A DNA stretch of 36,166 nt from Pseudolactococcus hodotermopsidis (GTDB taxonomy: Bacteria > Bacillota > Bacilli > Lactobacillales > Streptococcaceae): NCBI RefSeq assembly GCF_011170085.1, contig NZ_BLLI01000015.1, positions 1-36,166 on the forward strand, read 5' to 3'. A program made the translations under genes and the position numbers. Positions within the stretch are counted from its first letter, which is position 1; each line of letters starts with the position of its first letter. Shown piece by piece: positions 17,851 to 26,050 of this stretch. Below the pieces are notes generated by a model. The model saw only the letters and a program-made list of their open reading frames with translations. It was not told the DNA's origin and did no database searches.

Positions 17851-19050
17851 TCAAAATTCTCCTTTTTCAGCACGTTCTTTAATTTGTGCGACGTCTTTAT
17901 CGCCACGACCGCTAAGACAAACGATAATCGACTCGTCTTTGCCATAGCGTTTGGCGATTTTTGGCAGTTGGGAAATGGCGTGCGAACTTTCTAGCGCAGG
18001 GATAATGCCCTCAGTAACGCAAAGCATTTTGAAACCAGTCAACGCCTCATCGTCGGTGGCTGAGATGTACTCTGCCCGACCCGTTTCGTTCCAATGACAG
18101 TGTTCGGGACCAAGACCCGGATAGTCCAGACCCGCTGAAATGCTATACGCCTCTTGTACTTGACCATCTTCATCTTGGAGTAAACGCATGATATTGCCAT
18201 GAAGAACGCCGTCCGTACCACGATTGATTGAGGCAGCAGTTTCGCCACTATCAAGTCCACGACCAGCAGCCTCAACCCCAATCATCGCAACAGTTTCATC
18301 ATTGATAAAAGGATAGAAAAGTCCCGCAGCATTCGAGCCACCGCCGACACAAGCCACAACAGCAGCAGGAAGTTTGCCCGTTTTCTCGAGAATTTGCGCC
18401 CGTGCCTCGCGCCCGATAATCGACTGGAAGTCACGCACCATTTCGGGAAATGGCGCAGGACCCGCAGCCGTTCCAAGAATATAATGCGTGTCCTCAACAC
18501 GCTCAACCCACGCCCGCAGCGCCGCATTGACCGCATCCTTTAGCACGCTCGAACCGTCCGTGACAGAGATAACCTCTGCGCCAAGGAGCTGCATGCGGAA
18601 AACGTTGAGTTCTTGGCGCTTAACGTCAATAGCACCCATGTAAATCTGGCATTCCATGCCAAAAAGTGCCGCCGCTGTTGCCGTTGCCACACCATGTTGC
18701 CCCGCACCAGTTTCAGCGATGATTTTGTTCTTGCCCATTTTTTTGGCTAACATAACTTGGGCAAGCGCATTGTTGATTTTATGTGCGCCTGTGTGGTTAA
18801 GATCTTCACGTTTGAGATAAATTTTTGCGCCACCGAGCTTTTCAGTTAAATTTTTGGCAAAATACAAGGGATTTTCACGACCGACGTAATCTTTTAGTAA
18901 GTAGGCAAGCTCGTCTTGGAAAGCTTGGTCAGTTTTGCTGTCCTCGTAGGCAGCTTTGAGTTCTTTTACAGCGTACATCAGCGTTTCTGGGACGAATGTC
19001 CCGCCGTAGGTGCCGAAGAAACCTGTTTCTGTTGGTTGGTTGTAGGTCAT
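17851..19050 (-). CDS. trpB: Tryptophan synthase beta chain
   Basis: The 399-residue PLP enzyme joins indole with L-serine to make tryptophan, as an alpha2-beta2 complex with TrpA. The PLP lysine is Lys91 in [11 protein letters not shown]. The ETGAGQHG motif and the phosphate-binding GGGSNAAG are intact. The length and [14 protein letters not shown] start match the standard TrpB1 class. It ends one base before trpA. Its upstream neighbour, 83 bases away, is an unrelated AT-rich membrane gene rather than trpF. Confidence 0.97.
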   Translation of the reverse strand: MTYNQPTETGFFGTYGGTFVPETLMYAVKELKAAYEDSKTDQAFQDELAYLLKDYVGRENPLYFAKNLTEKLGGAKIYLKREDLNHTGAHKINNALAQVMLAKKMGKNKIIAETGAGQHGVATATAAALFGMECQIYMGAIDVKRQELNVFRMQLLGAEVISVTDGSSVLKDAVNAALRAWVERVEDTHYILGTAAGPAPFPEMVRDFQSIIGREARAQILEKTGKLPAAVVACVGGGSNAAGLFYPFINDETVAMIGVEAAGRGLDSGETAASINRGTDGVLHGNIMRLLQDEDGQVQEAYSISAGLDYPGLGPEHCHWNETGRAEYISATDDEALTGFKMLCVTEGIIPALESSHAISQLPKIAKRYGKDESIIVCLSGRGDKDVAQIKERAEKGEF

Positions 19051-19133
19051 TTTTTCTCCTTTATTTTCTCTATTAGTTTATTTTTCAATGAATAGTAAAT
19101 ATTTATCATAAAATCTTTTTAAGATTAGATATT

Positions 19134-19850
19134 TTATCTTCTTCGTTTTAATAAAATTTTAGTCATTCTTCGCCATACATAACATCCCATTAAAAGTATT
19201 ATCAGTAGCGAAACAATTAGAGAACTTATAGTCATCTTTACTAGTACAGCATAAATTATCAAACAAATTACAACAGGGATCAGAAAAGACCAATATTTTT
19301 TCTCTTTAAAATTTAATTTAAAAGTCTTTTCATCAACTAAAAATTTCCAATCTTGGTAAAAAGATTCTTCATTTCTTTTTGTAATTTCCTCTAATGTTTC
19401 AAATTCCAGATTTTTACCTCGAATCTCTTCAGGAGTAACTACTCTATATACATGATAGTTATCTTTCAATCTTAACAGCAACTGAGTCTTATCAATTTTC
19501 TTTAAAACAACCCACTGTTTTCCATCATCTAATGTCAAAATTAATTTCTTAAATTTATAAACAAAGAACTCTCTAAAACAAATATATGCCCCAATAACAC
19601 CCATAATAATCAAAATACTTTTTACCCAAAAAGTCTCTACTTTCGACAGTTTTGTGTTTTCTTCAATAGGGAACATATGATAAGCAAAAATCACTATAAT
19701 AACTACTGAAATCACTGAAATATTTACAATATGTCTTAATATTCTTTGATAATTCGTCTCTAAATTCTTTTCAACATCTGTTTTTAAAAAAACATCTATT
19801 ATTCCAAAAATGACCGATCCCAAAGGAATAAGTTTAAGTAACTCCAACAC
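19134..19850 (-). CDS. Membrane protein of unknown function inserted between trpF and trpB
   Basis: The 238-residue product has hydrophobic stretches near residues 6-22, 42-60, 77-96, and a close pair near 188-232. A polar region between about 100 and 185 contains FETLEEITKRNEESFYQDWKF in its later part, consistent with a cytoplasmic domain. The C-terminus is very basic (RRMTKILLKRRR). I do not recognise a family. The start is GTG 19850 with GAGG eight bases upstream. Base composition is visibly more AT-rich than trpF and trpB, which suggests acquisition. It is co-directional, 22 bases after trpF, and would be expressed with the trp operon. A membrane immunity or stress protein is possible, without evidence. 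Confidence 0.7.
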   Translation of the reverse strand: MLELLKLIPLGSVIFGIIDVFLKTDVEKNLETNYQRILRHIVNISVISVVIIVIFAYHMFPIEENTKLSKVETFWVKSILIIMGVIGAYICFREFFVYKFKKLILTLDDGKQWVVLKKIDKTQLLLRLKDNYHVYRVVTPEEIRGKNLEFETLEEITKRNEESFYQDWKFLVDEKTFKLNFKEKKYWSFLIPVVICLIIYAVLVKMTISSLIVSLLIILLMGCYVWRRMTKILLKRRR

Positions 19851-19872
19851 TAATTAAACCTCACTTTATTAT

Positions 19873-20469
19873 TTAACATTTTTCTATAAATACCTTAATT
19901 TTCATCAAATCCTTAACTCCCCCCGTCTCAACCCCACTAGAAACATCAACCCCTGTCGGCTTAAAAATGCGAATCGCCTCAGAAACATTGTCAGCAGTCA
20001 AGCCACCCGCAACAAAAAATTGGTAGCCGTCTAAGGCGGTCAAATCAACTTTATTCCAGTCAAAACTTGCACCGCTACCGCCTGCAAATTGTGCTGGTGG
20101 GGCGTCAAGTAAGATGATATGGTGTTTAAAATCGGCAATTTCGTTGGGAATTTTGCCATTTTTGATACCGAATGCTTTGATTACTGGGACGGATAAATTA
20201 TCAGCAAATTCTGAACTTTCTTGTCCATGTAATTGAACCATATCCAACCCGACTGTTTCAACGATTTTTTCGATAAGGTCGTGTTTTTCGTTGACAAATA
20301 AGCCAACTTTTTTGACGTTTTTGGGGACAAATCTCGCTAAATATTTGGCATATTCTGGCGTAACTTTTCGTTTGCTGTCAGCAAAGACGAACCCAATGTG
20401 GCTAGCACCATTTGCCACAGCGGTTTCAATCGCTGCCTGTGTTGAGAGACCACAAATTTTAATCCACAT
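19873..20469 (-). CDS. trpF: Phosphoribosylanthranilate isomerase
   Basis: The 198-residue TIM-barrel enzyme converts N-(5-phosphoribosyl)anthranilate to the carboxyphenylamino-deoxyribulose phosphate. The catalytic Cys is in KICGLS near the start, and the general-acid Asp is probably in ILLDAPP. The phosphate-site segment FVAGGLTADNV is intact. It starts inside the end of trpC with an 11-base overlap, so the two are translationally coupled. Confidence 0.95.
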   Translation of the reverse strand: MWIKICGLSTQAAIETAVANGASHIGFVFADSKRKVTPEYAKYLARFVPKNVKKVGLFVNEKHDLIEKIVETVGLDMVQLHGQESSEFADNLSVPVIKAFGIKNGKIPNEIADFKHHIILLDAPPAQFAGGSGASFDWNKVDLTALDGYQFFVAGGLTADNVSEAIRIFKPTGVDVSSGVETGGVKDLMKIKVFIEKC

Positions 20470-21229
20470 GGCGCGCGACCTGCAAATTCTTGGCGGCTAA
20501 TGTCGGATTGCCGTCTTTCATCAGCGCCTCGCCAACTAGGACGGCACGGAAATCGTGAGCAACTTTTTTGGCATCAACTGCTGATTTTATACCAGATTCC
20601 GAGATATAAAAACGTTCATTTTTTTGTAAATGAACCAAATCAAGACTGTTTTGAATGTCAACTTCAAAAGTCTTAAGATTACGATTGTTGACACCAATCA
20701 ACTCAGCCCCGATTTTATGCGCAATGGCAAGTTCTTCAGCATTATGCACCTCAACGAGAACCTCGAGACCAAGTGAGATAGCGTAATCATACAAGTCTTG
20801 CAAGTCATTTTCAGCCAGACAAGCGACAATCAAGAGGACAATGGTCGCACCACTATTGACAGCTCGGGCAATCTGCTTTTTGTCAATGATGAAATCTTTG
20901 TTAAGGACGGGAATGTTGACGTTTTTGGCAACCAAGCGCAAGTCGTCGATATTGCCCTTGAAAAAAACAGGATCCGTCAGAACAGAAATCGCTGACACAC
21001 CAGCCGTTTCATAACTTTTCGCCTGTGCCAAAACGTCAACATTCAGGTTAATCGCACCAAGCGAGGGCGAGGCGCGCTTAACTTCGCCGATAACTTGCAA
21101 ATGTTGGGGCTGTTCACACAAACGCGCGACAAACCCTTTTACCTTACGGATTTTCCTCGGCGTTTCCATTGCCATTTGCGCAACTTCAATTTGCTTTTCA
21201 GCGAGAATTTTTTCAAGAAAATTTTCCAT
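20459..21229 (-). CDS. trpC: Indole-3-glycerol-phosphate synthase
   Basis: The 256-residue TIM-barrel enzyme closes the pyrrole ring to give indole-3-glycerol phosphate. Typical segments are GEVKRASPSLGAIN (substrate-binding Lys), PVLNKDFIID, LVEVHNAEEL, GVNNRNLKTF and SESGIKS. I chose ATG 21229 because AAAGGAAG precedes it and MENFLEKILAEKQ fits the family. The frame extends 14 residues upstream into a hairpin that I assign as untranslated. It is followed by the overlapping trpF. Confidence 0.95.
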   Translation of the reverse strand: MENFLEKILAEKQIEVAQMAMETPRKIRKVKGFVARLCEQPQHLQVIGEVKRASPSLGAINLNVDVLAQAKSYETAGVSAISVLTDPVFFKGNIDDLRLVAKNVNIPVLNKDFIIDKKQIARAVNSGATIVLLIVACLAENDLQDLYDYAISLGLEVLVEVHNAEELAIAHKIGAELIGVNNRNLKTFEVDIQNSLDLVHLQKNERFYISESGIKSAVDAKKVAHDFRAVLVGEALMKDGNPTLAAKNLQVARHVD

Positions 21230-21247
21230 ACTACTTCCTTTCGATGA

Positions 21248-21282
21248 GCAGTTATATTTTGAGTTCTGCAAAATATAACTGC
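21248..21282 (-). repeat. Perfect 14-bp hairpin just before trpC
   Basis: GCAGTTATATTTTG and its exact complement CAAAATATAACTGC are separated by seven bases. On the trp mRNA the hairpin ends about 10 bases before the trpC ribosome site. On the plus strand it is followed by TTTTT. It may protect or process the mRNA, partly terminate, or mark a small repeat insertion. Confidence 0.6.
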
Positions 21283-21343
21283 TTTTTGCCTGTTATTTTA
21301 ACCTCATTATGAGCTGTTTTTGACTTGATTTTATTTACCGCGA

Positions 21344-21532
21344 CTAAACCCTCATTACGAGCATTTGTTTTTCAAGTACGACAAAATCAGCAATCATGTT
21401 GCGATACATTTTTTTAATCAAAGCCTCATCAGCGCCCTTTTCTCGTGCCAAAACCGTCACTTTTGCGATAACTGCCTCAACTCGTTTTGGGGCGGCGACT
21501 TCTGCGCGTATTTCTGCTAGATTTTCCGCCAT
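21344..21532 (-). CDS. Short chorismate-mutase-like (AroQ) protein, apparently internally deleted
   Basis: The 62-residue product starts LAEIRAEV like helix 1 of AroQ chorismate mutases. It continues with APKRVEAVIAKVTVLAREKG and then DEALIKKMYRNMIADFVVLEK, which resemble the last two helices. Typical AroQ domains are about 85-90 residues; the rest of helix 1 and the region with a catalytic Lys/Arg appear to be missing. It may be a remnant, a minimal helical protein or a regulatory subunit. The start overlaps the trpD stop as TAATG, so it is translated by coupling. An active mutase here would divert chorismate away from tryptophan, so loss of activity would make sense. Confidence 0.55.
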   Translation of the reverse strand: MAENLAEIRAEVAAPKRVEAVIAKVTVLAREKGADEALIKKMYRNMIADFVVLEKQMLVMRV

Positions 21533-22533
21533 TATTTGACCTCCTGCATCTCGACCAACTTGGCCATGGCTGCGCCACTTGCGATAACCTCACGTGCCTT
21601 GGCAACGCCGTCTGCTATCGTCTGAACAAGCCCCGCCGCAAAAAAGCCTAGACCAGCATTCAAAACAGTGACTTCAAGAAATGGACTTGCTGCGTTTGAC
21701 AGCACGGATTTGAGGATTTCAGCATTTTCCCTACCCTCACCGCCACGAATCTCCTGCAAGGTCACGCGCGGCATGCCAAGGCTAGCATGGTCGAACTCAT
21801 GCACGGAAATCTTGCCCTTGTCAAGCAAGGCATAACGGTTCACGCCGTCAAGACTGGCCTCATCCATGTTGTTGGGACCGCTGATGACTAGGGCGCGGCG
21901 GCGCCCCAATGAGCGTAGCACCTCAGCCGTCGTTGTCAGCAAGTCGGGGCGGGAGGTACCCAGTAGCTGAGTATCGAGATTGACTGGATTTGTGAACGGA
22001 CCGATGAGATTGAGCACCGTGCGAACCTCGAGCTCCCGTCGAACAGGCATAACATAACGCATGTTTGGATGAACATGTTGCGCAAAGAGAAAGACAAGCC
22101 CTGTTTTGTCGAAAATCTCAGCCAGTTCATCAGGCGTGTGATACAAGTTGATACCAAGCGCCTCAAGCACATCAGCCGAGCCAGATTTGGAAGAAATTGA
22201 CCGATTGCCATGTTTCGCCATTTTCACACCGCCCGCAGCCAAGACAAAAGCCGCAGTCGTCGACACGTTAAAGGAAAAGGACAAATCGCCACCCGTGCCA
22301 CAATTATCCATGGCAGTCGTGATTGTCGTCGGAATTTTCAGCGCCTTTTCGCGCACCACATCAACGATTCCCGCCATTTCATCAACCGTTTCGCCTTTCA
22401 TAGCAAGCGCAACAAGGATTGACGATAATTGCGAGTCGGTTAATTCGCCGTTGAACATGGCGTTTGCCAACTGGTTGACTTCGTAGCGCGAGAGGTTCTC
22501 GCGGTTCATTAGTTTTACTAGGTTTTCTTTCAT
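21532..22533 (-). CDS. trpD: Anthranilate phosphoribosyltransferase
   Basis: The 333-residue enzyme transfers phosphoribosyl from PRPP to anthranilate. The PRPP loop CGTGGD (about residues 78-83) and FNVST are present, as are the KHGNRSISSKSGSADVLEALG anthranilate-site segment and GPFTNP. The length is normal. The start ATG 22533 has a weak AGAAAGAG ribosome site. The upstream 160 bases (22534-22695) separate it from an AT-rich foreign-looking gene and contain TTGATA and TATGAT-like boxes that could form an internal promoter; I give that little weight. Confidence 0.96.
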   Translation of the reverse strand: MKENLVKLMNRENLSRYEVNQLANAMFNGELTDSQLSSILVALAMKGETVDEMAGIVDVVREKALKIPTTITTAMDNCGTGGDLSFSFNVSTTAAFVLAAGGVKMAKHGNRSISSKSGSADVLEALGINLYHTPDELAEIFDKTGLVFLFAQHVHPNMRYVMPVRRELEVRTVLNLIGPFTNPVNLDTQLLGTSRPDLLTTTAEVLRSLGRRRALVISGPNNMDEASLDGVNRYALLDKGKISVHEFDHASLGMPRVTLQEIRGGEGRENAEILKSVLSNAASPFLEVTVLNAGLGFFAAGLVQTIADGVAKAREVIASGAAMAKLVEMQEVK

Positions 22534-22695
22534 TGGGTTCTCTTTCTAAATACTTTATATCATACCAATTTTTCTTCTTTATCAATAGGCACAAATAATT
22601 GCCCATTTTACCACAAAATGCAAAGAAAGAATTACTTTATTTTGACAGTGTTTTTAAAATGGGTTATATTAAAATTATTCCCACTTATTAAATTT

Positions 22696-23292
22696 CTATC
22701 TAATTTTATAAAAATAGTTTTCAGTAGCTTCATTAATCATTTCGTGTGTTATTTGATAATTATTTACAAGAAAATTATCTATTTTAGCCAACAATTCTAT
22801 CGCCTCATTCTTTTCCATATAAACTTTTTCATAACAATTTTTCCTCCAAGTAGCAGTAGGAACTTCATTCATTATGAACCATAAATAAAGTTCAGGTCTT
22901 ATGAAATTTATATAACCACCTATACCAACTGTACCAAGTGTAGATTTGTTTTTATTTTCTATTGCGATCAAAACATGTAAAATACCGTGTTCAATCAAAT
23001 CACAATAAACAAGTCTCTCTTTCCTTTGATAGTCATACGGTATATCTAACATTTTTATAACATCTTGAGTAGAAATCATAATTACCTTGTCTTCATCTAT
23101 ATGATGACAGTATAACCCCTCGCTTGTTCTTGAAATTTTTCCTTTAGCGATACTCTTAATTTCTCCAGCTTTAAATCTGTTATATGATTTCTCTGAATAA
23201 TAATCAGCAGTTGCAGGACCATACTTTTTTAGTAAAAATACCACAGCCTCATCATAATTTTTAGATAAAAGTTCTTCATATTCCACTTTCAT
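22696..23292 (-). CDS. HNH-nuclease-like protein of unknown role inserted between trpG and trpD
   Basis: The 198-residue soluble protein is AT-rich in DNA and Tyr/Glu/Lys-rich. Residues about 33-115 hold a motif-like core: SYNRFKAGEIKSIAKGKISR, then GLYCHHIDED, then ERLVYCDLIEHGILHVLIA. The HH-plus-acidic pattern and later H...H recall HNH/LHH-type nuclease toxin domains that cleave DNA or RNA. This is inference from pattern only. There is no signal peptide or secretion module and no recognised immunity partner beside it. The start ATG 23292 has an AGGAT ribosome site. It sits 20 bases after trpG, co-directional, so it would be transcribed with the trp operon. Confidence 0.6.
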   Translation of the reverse strand: MKVEYEELLSKNYDEAVVFLLKKYGPATADYYSEKSYNRFKAGEIKSIAKGKISRTSEGLYCHHIDEDKVIMISTQDVIKMLDIPYDYQRKERLVYCDLIEHGILHVLIAIENKNKSTLGTVGIGGYINFIRPELYLWFIMNEVPTATWRKNCYEKVYMEKNEAIELLAKIDNFLVNNYQITHEMINEATENYFYKIR

Positions 23293-23314
23293 TTTATCCT
23301 ACTTTCTATCTCCA

Positions 23315-23872
23315 TTATAATTTCACAAAATTCTCAATCATCTTAAGCCCCTCAGGCGTCCCAATACTCTCAGGATGATACTGCATGCCAAAAATCGGTA
23401 AGTGCTTATGCTGAATCGCCATAATTTCATGGTCATCAGTCGTTTTAGACAAAATCTCAAAACCCGCGGGCATTTCCGAGATGACAATCGAATGATAACG
23501 CATGATTTCATGCGTTTTTGGAATACCTGCCAATAATGGCGTATCTTTCAACCTTTCAGCAATTGATGTCTTACCGTGCATAATCCGCTGGGCTAAGTCT
23601 AATTTGCCACCAAAAATTTCGGCTATGGCTTGGTGTCCGAGACAGATGCCTAAAATTGGTTTCTTATCGGCAAAATCGCGAATCATCTCTTCCATTCTGC
23701 CAGCGTCAGCAGGCCAGCCGGGTCCTGGGGAAAAGACGATTTTCTCTGCTCTATCTGCCACATCGTAAAGTGTTTCATCGTCATTTCGCAAAACCTTAAC
23801 ATCGGCAAACTCGCCGATATATTGCGCAAGATTGTAGGTAAAACTATCGTAATTATCAACTAATAAAATCAT
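23315..23872 (-). CDS. trpG: Anthranilate synthase glutamine amidotransferase subunit
   Basis: The 185-residue class I amidotransferase releases ammonia from glutamine for TrpE, which makes anthranilate from chorismate. The nucleophile is Cys77 in GICLGHQ; the His and Glu come from QYHPES. VDNYDSFTYN and FSPGPG are standard. In some bacteria the same subunit also serves folate synthesis (PabA); its operon position supports TrpG. AAAGGA precedes ATG 23872. It is separated from trpE by about 500 bases that carry one or two unrelated small ORFs. Confidence 0.95.
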   Translation of the reverse strand: MILLVDNYDSFTYNLAQYIGEFADVKVLRNDDETLYDVADRAEKIVFSPGPGWPADAGRMEEMIRDFADKKPILGICLGHQAIAEIFGGKLDLAQRIMHGKTSIAERLKDTPLLAGIPKTHEIMRYHSIVISEMPAGFEILSKTTDDHEIMAIQHKHLPIFGMQYHPESIGTPEGLKMIENFVKL

Positions 23873-23882
23873 AATATTCCTT

Positions 23883-24083
23883 TCAGTGCCAAAACTCCTT
23901 ATAAATCACTTCGGATATAAGCAACTTGTTATCATGCTCTGATAAGTAAAGTTTTGCAAAATCAATTGCCAAATCTAAATCGTCAAACTCTTTCTCGAAT
24001 CCTGTCGTATAAATTTTCAGTCTTTCCAATGGCACACCATAGCAAGAATTAATCATAAACTTCCGATTCTGTTGAGCCACCAT
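23883..24083 (-). CDS. Small ORF between trpE and trpG, possibly the 3' part of a frameshifted gene
   Basis: This is a 66-codon frame ending RLKIYTTGFEKEF, DDLDLAIDFAKLYLSEHDNK and LLISEVIYKEFWH. It overlaps the upstream ORF by 35 bases in another frame and has no well-spaced ribosome site (AGGAT is only 2 bases from ATG 24083). Either it is translationally coupled, or both ORFs are one gene broken by a frameshift around 24050-24080. No family is recognised. The composition is AT-rich relative to trpE and trpG. Confidence 0.4.
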   Translation of the reverse strand: MVAQQNRKFMINSCYGVPLERLKIYTTGFEKEFDDLDLAIDFAKLYLSEHDNKLLISEVIYKEFWH

Positions 24084-24378
24084 ATCCTATCGTTTGAGAA
24101 TTTTTCCAAATGATACCCGTTTTATCTAATATAAAATAACGTCGTAGTAAAATTAAAGTTTTGTAGCCCATTGGAATTTTTTGACGTAAAGTAAGATTAC
24201 TTATCGGATTATCAAAGTCACTTTTTTCTCCTGAATAAGTGAAACCAGACGCATCAATATAATAGTCCAAATCAGAACTAATATCAAAAGGGTGTTGCCA
24301 ACAAGAAATCGGATACTCGTATCTCACTTCCATCTTTGGTGGTGATTCATAGTCTTTTATAAACATTTCAAACACCAA
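24049..24378 (-). CDS. Small ORF directly after trpE, unknown function
   Basis: The open frame begins with TTG 24378, three bases after the trpE stop. GTG at the next codon or ATG four codons in are also possible starts. The product of about 105-109 residues includes VRYEYPISCWQHPFDISSD and IPMGYKTLILLRRYFILDK, with no signal peptide or membrane helix. It may be translated by coupling to trpE. The stop falls within the start of the next ORF in a different frame, so the two may be one frameshifted gene of about 165 residues. I do not recognise a family. It lies within the trp transcription unit. Confidence 0.45.
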   Translation of the reverse strand: MVFEMFIKDYESPPKMEVRYEYPISCWQHPFDISSDLDYYIDASGFTYSGEKSDFDNPISNLTLRQKIPMGYKTLILLRRYFILDKTGIIWKNSQTIGYGGSTESEVYD

Positions 24379-24381
24379 TTT

Positions 24382-25758
24382 CTAACTAATAAAATCATCG
24401 CTCTCTCCAATCTGAGTCATAGCCTTCGCCTTATTCAACGTCTCTTGATACTCATTTTCAGGCACACTGTCAAAAACAATCCCCGCCCCCGCCTGAGCAT
24501 GCGCCTTGCCGTCTTTCAACACCATTGTCCGCAAAGCAATAGCGAAATCCATATCCGCATTGCTCGACAGATAACCAATCGCGCCCGCATAAATGCCACG
24601 TTTAGTCTTTTCAAGCTCGTAAATGCGCTGCATGGCGCGAATCTTCGGCGCACCCGACACCGTACCAGCTGGCAAAGTTGACCGTAAAGCATCAAGACTT
24701 GACACACTGTCCAAAAGCTCGCCCTTAACCACACTCGTCAAGTGCATCACATAGCGAAAATACTCGACTTCCATGTATTTAGCGACAGTTACCGTGCCAA
24801 TTTTTGAAATCTTGCCAATATCGTTGCGACCAAGGTCGACCAGCATCCTGTGTTCTGCGACCTCTTTCTCATCAGCAAGTAGATCCGCTGTTAATACCTC
24901 ATCTTCCTGTTCATTGCGACCGCGAGGACGTGTGCCAGCAATGGGATTGGTCGTAACCACGCCATTTTTGACAGACACCAGACTCTCGGGACTTGCCCCC
25001 ATAATCTGATAATTACCAAAATCTAAGAAATACAGATAATTTGACGGATTTGTCAAACGAAGATTCCGATAATAATCAAAAGGATTACCCGAAATTTCAC
25101 TTGTCAATCGCTGACTGAGTACAATTTGGAACATATCGCCATTTTTGATATAGGTCTTTGCCTTCTCCACCATTGCCATAAACTCAACTTTAGCAAGATT
25201 AGATTTAAATGACAATTTGTTAAGTTTAACCGTCTCAAACTCCGCCTTATGCGGTCGCGTGAGATTGGACAAAACCAGTGCCAAAGCAAGCTCAGTATCA
25301 TAAACTGAACGCCCGCTATAAATACTAGACTCAACAATCGTAATCTGCTCTTTTTTATGATCAAAAATCAGATAAGACTCATATAAGAAGAAATGCAAAT
25401 CAGGTGTACCAATCACGTCTTTCGGAATTTCACCGATATTTTCATACAGGGAAATGGTGTCATAGCTCACAAAACCAATAGCACCACAGGTAAACGGCAG
25501 ATCTGACCTCTCAGTATTTTTAACCGTCAACTGCTCCAAATAATCAAGCGGATCACCAGATTTGAGCTGACCATTATCCGTCAACACACCATTTTCATAC
25601 TTGATTTCATGCACAGGATTATAGGCAATCATCGAATACCGCGAATTTTCCTTCTCCCGCGGAATCGACTCCAAAATAATCTTACTTGTCATATCCAACC
25701 GCAAATAAGCCAAAATCGGCGTGATAAGATCTGCGTTAATCGTTTTTCTTAATGTCAT
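24382..25758 (-). CDS. trpE: Anthranilate synthase component I
   Basis: The 458-residue product makes anthranilate from chorismate using ammonia from TrpG. The chorismate-binding domain has FQIVLSQRLTSEI, MGASPESLV, NPIAGTRPRG and GTVSGAPKIRAM, and ends with AQAGAGIVFDSVPENEYQET. The N-terminal LESIPREKENSRYSMIAY holds the Ser-rich feedback site for tryptophan, so allosteric inhibition is expected. I chose ATG 25758; the frame continues upstream to 25839 but that part is T-box terminator and antiterminator RNA. It is the first gene of the trp operon. Confidence 0.96.
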   Translation of the reverse strand: MTLRKTINADLITPILAYLRLDMTSKIILESIPREKENSRYSMIAYNPVHEIKYENGVLTDNGQLKSGDPLDYLEQLTVKNTERSDLPFTCGAIGFVSYDTISLYENIGEIPKDVIGTPDLHFFLYESYLIFDHKKEQITIVESSIYSGRSVYDTELALALVLSNLTRPHKAEFETVKLNKLSFKSNLAKVEFMAMVEKAKTYIKNGDMFQIVLSQRLTSEISGNPFDYYRNLRLTNPSNYLYFLDFGNYQIMGASPESLVSVKNGVVTTNPIAGTRPRGRNEQEDEVLTADLLADEKEVAEHRMLVDLGRNDIGKISKIGTVTVAKYMEVEYFRYVMHLTSVVKGELLDSVSSLDALRSTLPAGTVSGAPKIRAMQRIYELEKTKRGIYAGAIGYLSSNADMDFAIALRTMVLKDGKAHAQAGAGIVFDSVPENEYQETLNKAKAMTQIGESDDFIS

Positions 25759-25773
25759 CAAACACTCTTTTCT

Positions 25774-25820
25774 ATATAAAAAGTCCTCGACAAGATGATA
25801 TAAATCATCTCGTCGAGGAC
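25774..25820 (-). terminator. T-box intrinsic terminator before trpE
   Basis: A 17-base stem starting GTCCTCGACGAGATGAT (25804-25820) pairs with ATCATCTTGTCGAGGAC (25783-25799), with one G-U or mismatch position and a 4-base loop. The T run continues to 25778. The 5' arm is shared with the T-box antiterminator. Confidence 0.92.
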
Positions 25821-26046
25821 GTTTAACACGCGGTGCCACCTCAATTGATAGAGAAAAAGCCTAGACTCCTCTCTACATCTCATCACCCTCAAACAAGGGC
25901 GTGTGCTATATCGGGCACTCGCGTGATTCTTATCGTTTCAAATCAATTTACTAAAAAGCAGCCCATTCACTCACTAGAACTCTTGTCTCGCAATCACCGA
26001 CAAGTCCCTGAAAATTCATCACGTTAGTTACTTCTTCTACCAATGT
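25774..26046 (-). promoter_or_regulatory. T-box leader of the trp operon, Trp-specific
   Basis: The untranslated leader reads uncharged tRNA. The T-box core AGGTGGCACCGCG is at 25829-25841 on the minus strand. Its UGGC would pair with a tRNA 3' end having a G discriminator base, as tRNA-Trp does. A candidate specifier UGG (Trp) lies at 25963-25965 in GTGAATGGGCTGC. The stem I region contains GGTGATTGCGAGAC near 25990-26010. A transcription terminator follows at 25774-25820. When tryptophan is scarce, uncharged tRNA-Trp stabilises the antiterminator and the trp genes are read; T-box control of trp is established for Lactococcus. Confidence 0.9.
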
Positions 26047-26050
26047 TATT

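Noticed and set aside
17850-17945. N-terminal extension of the trpA frame
   Set aside because: It lies inside trpB, has no ribosome site, and AAGGAG sits right before ATG 17849, which gives the family-standard start.
25759-25839. N-terminal extension of trpE
   Set aside because: This stretch is the T-box terminator and antiterminator RNA, so the conserved TrpE start at 25758 is preferred.
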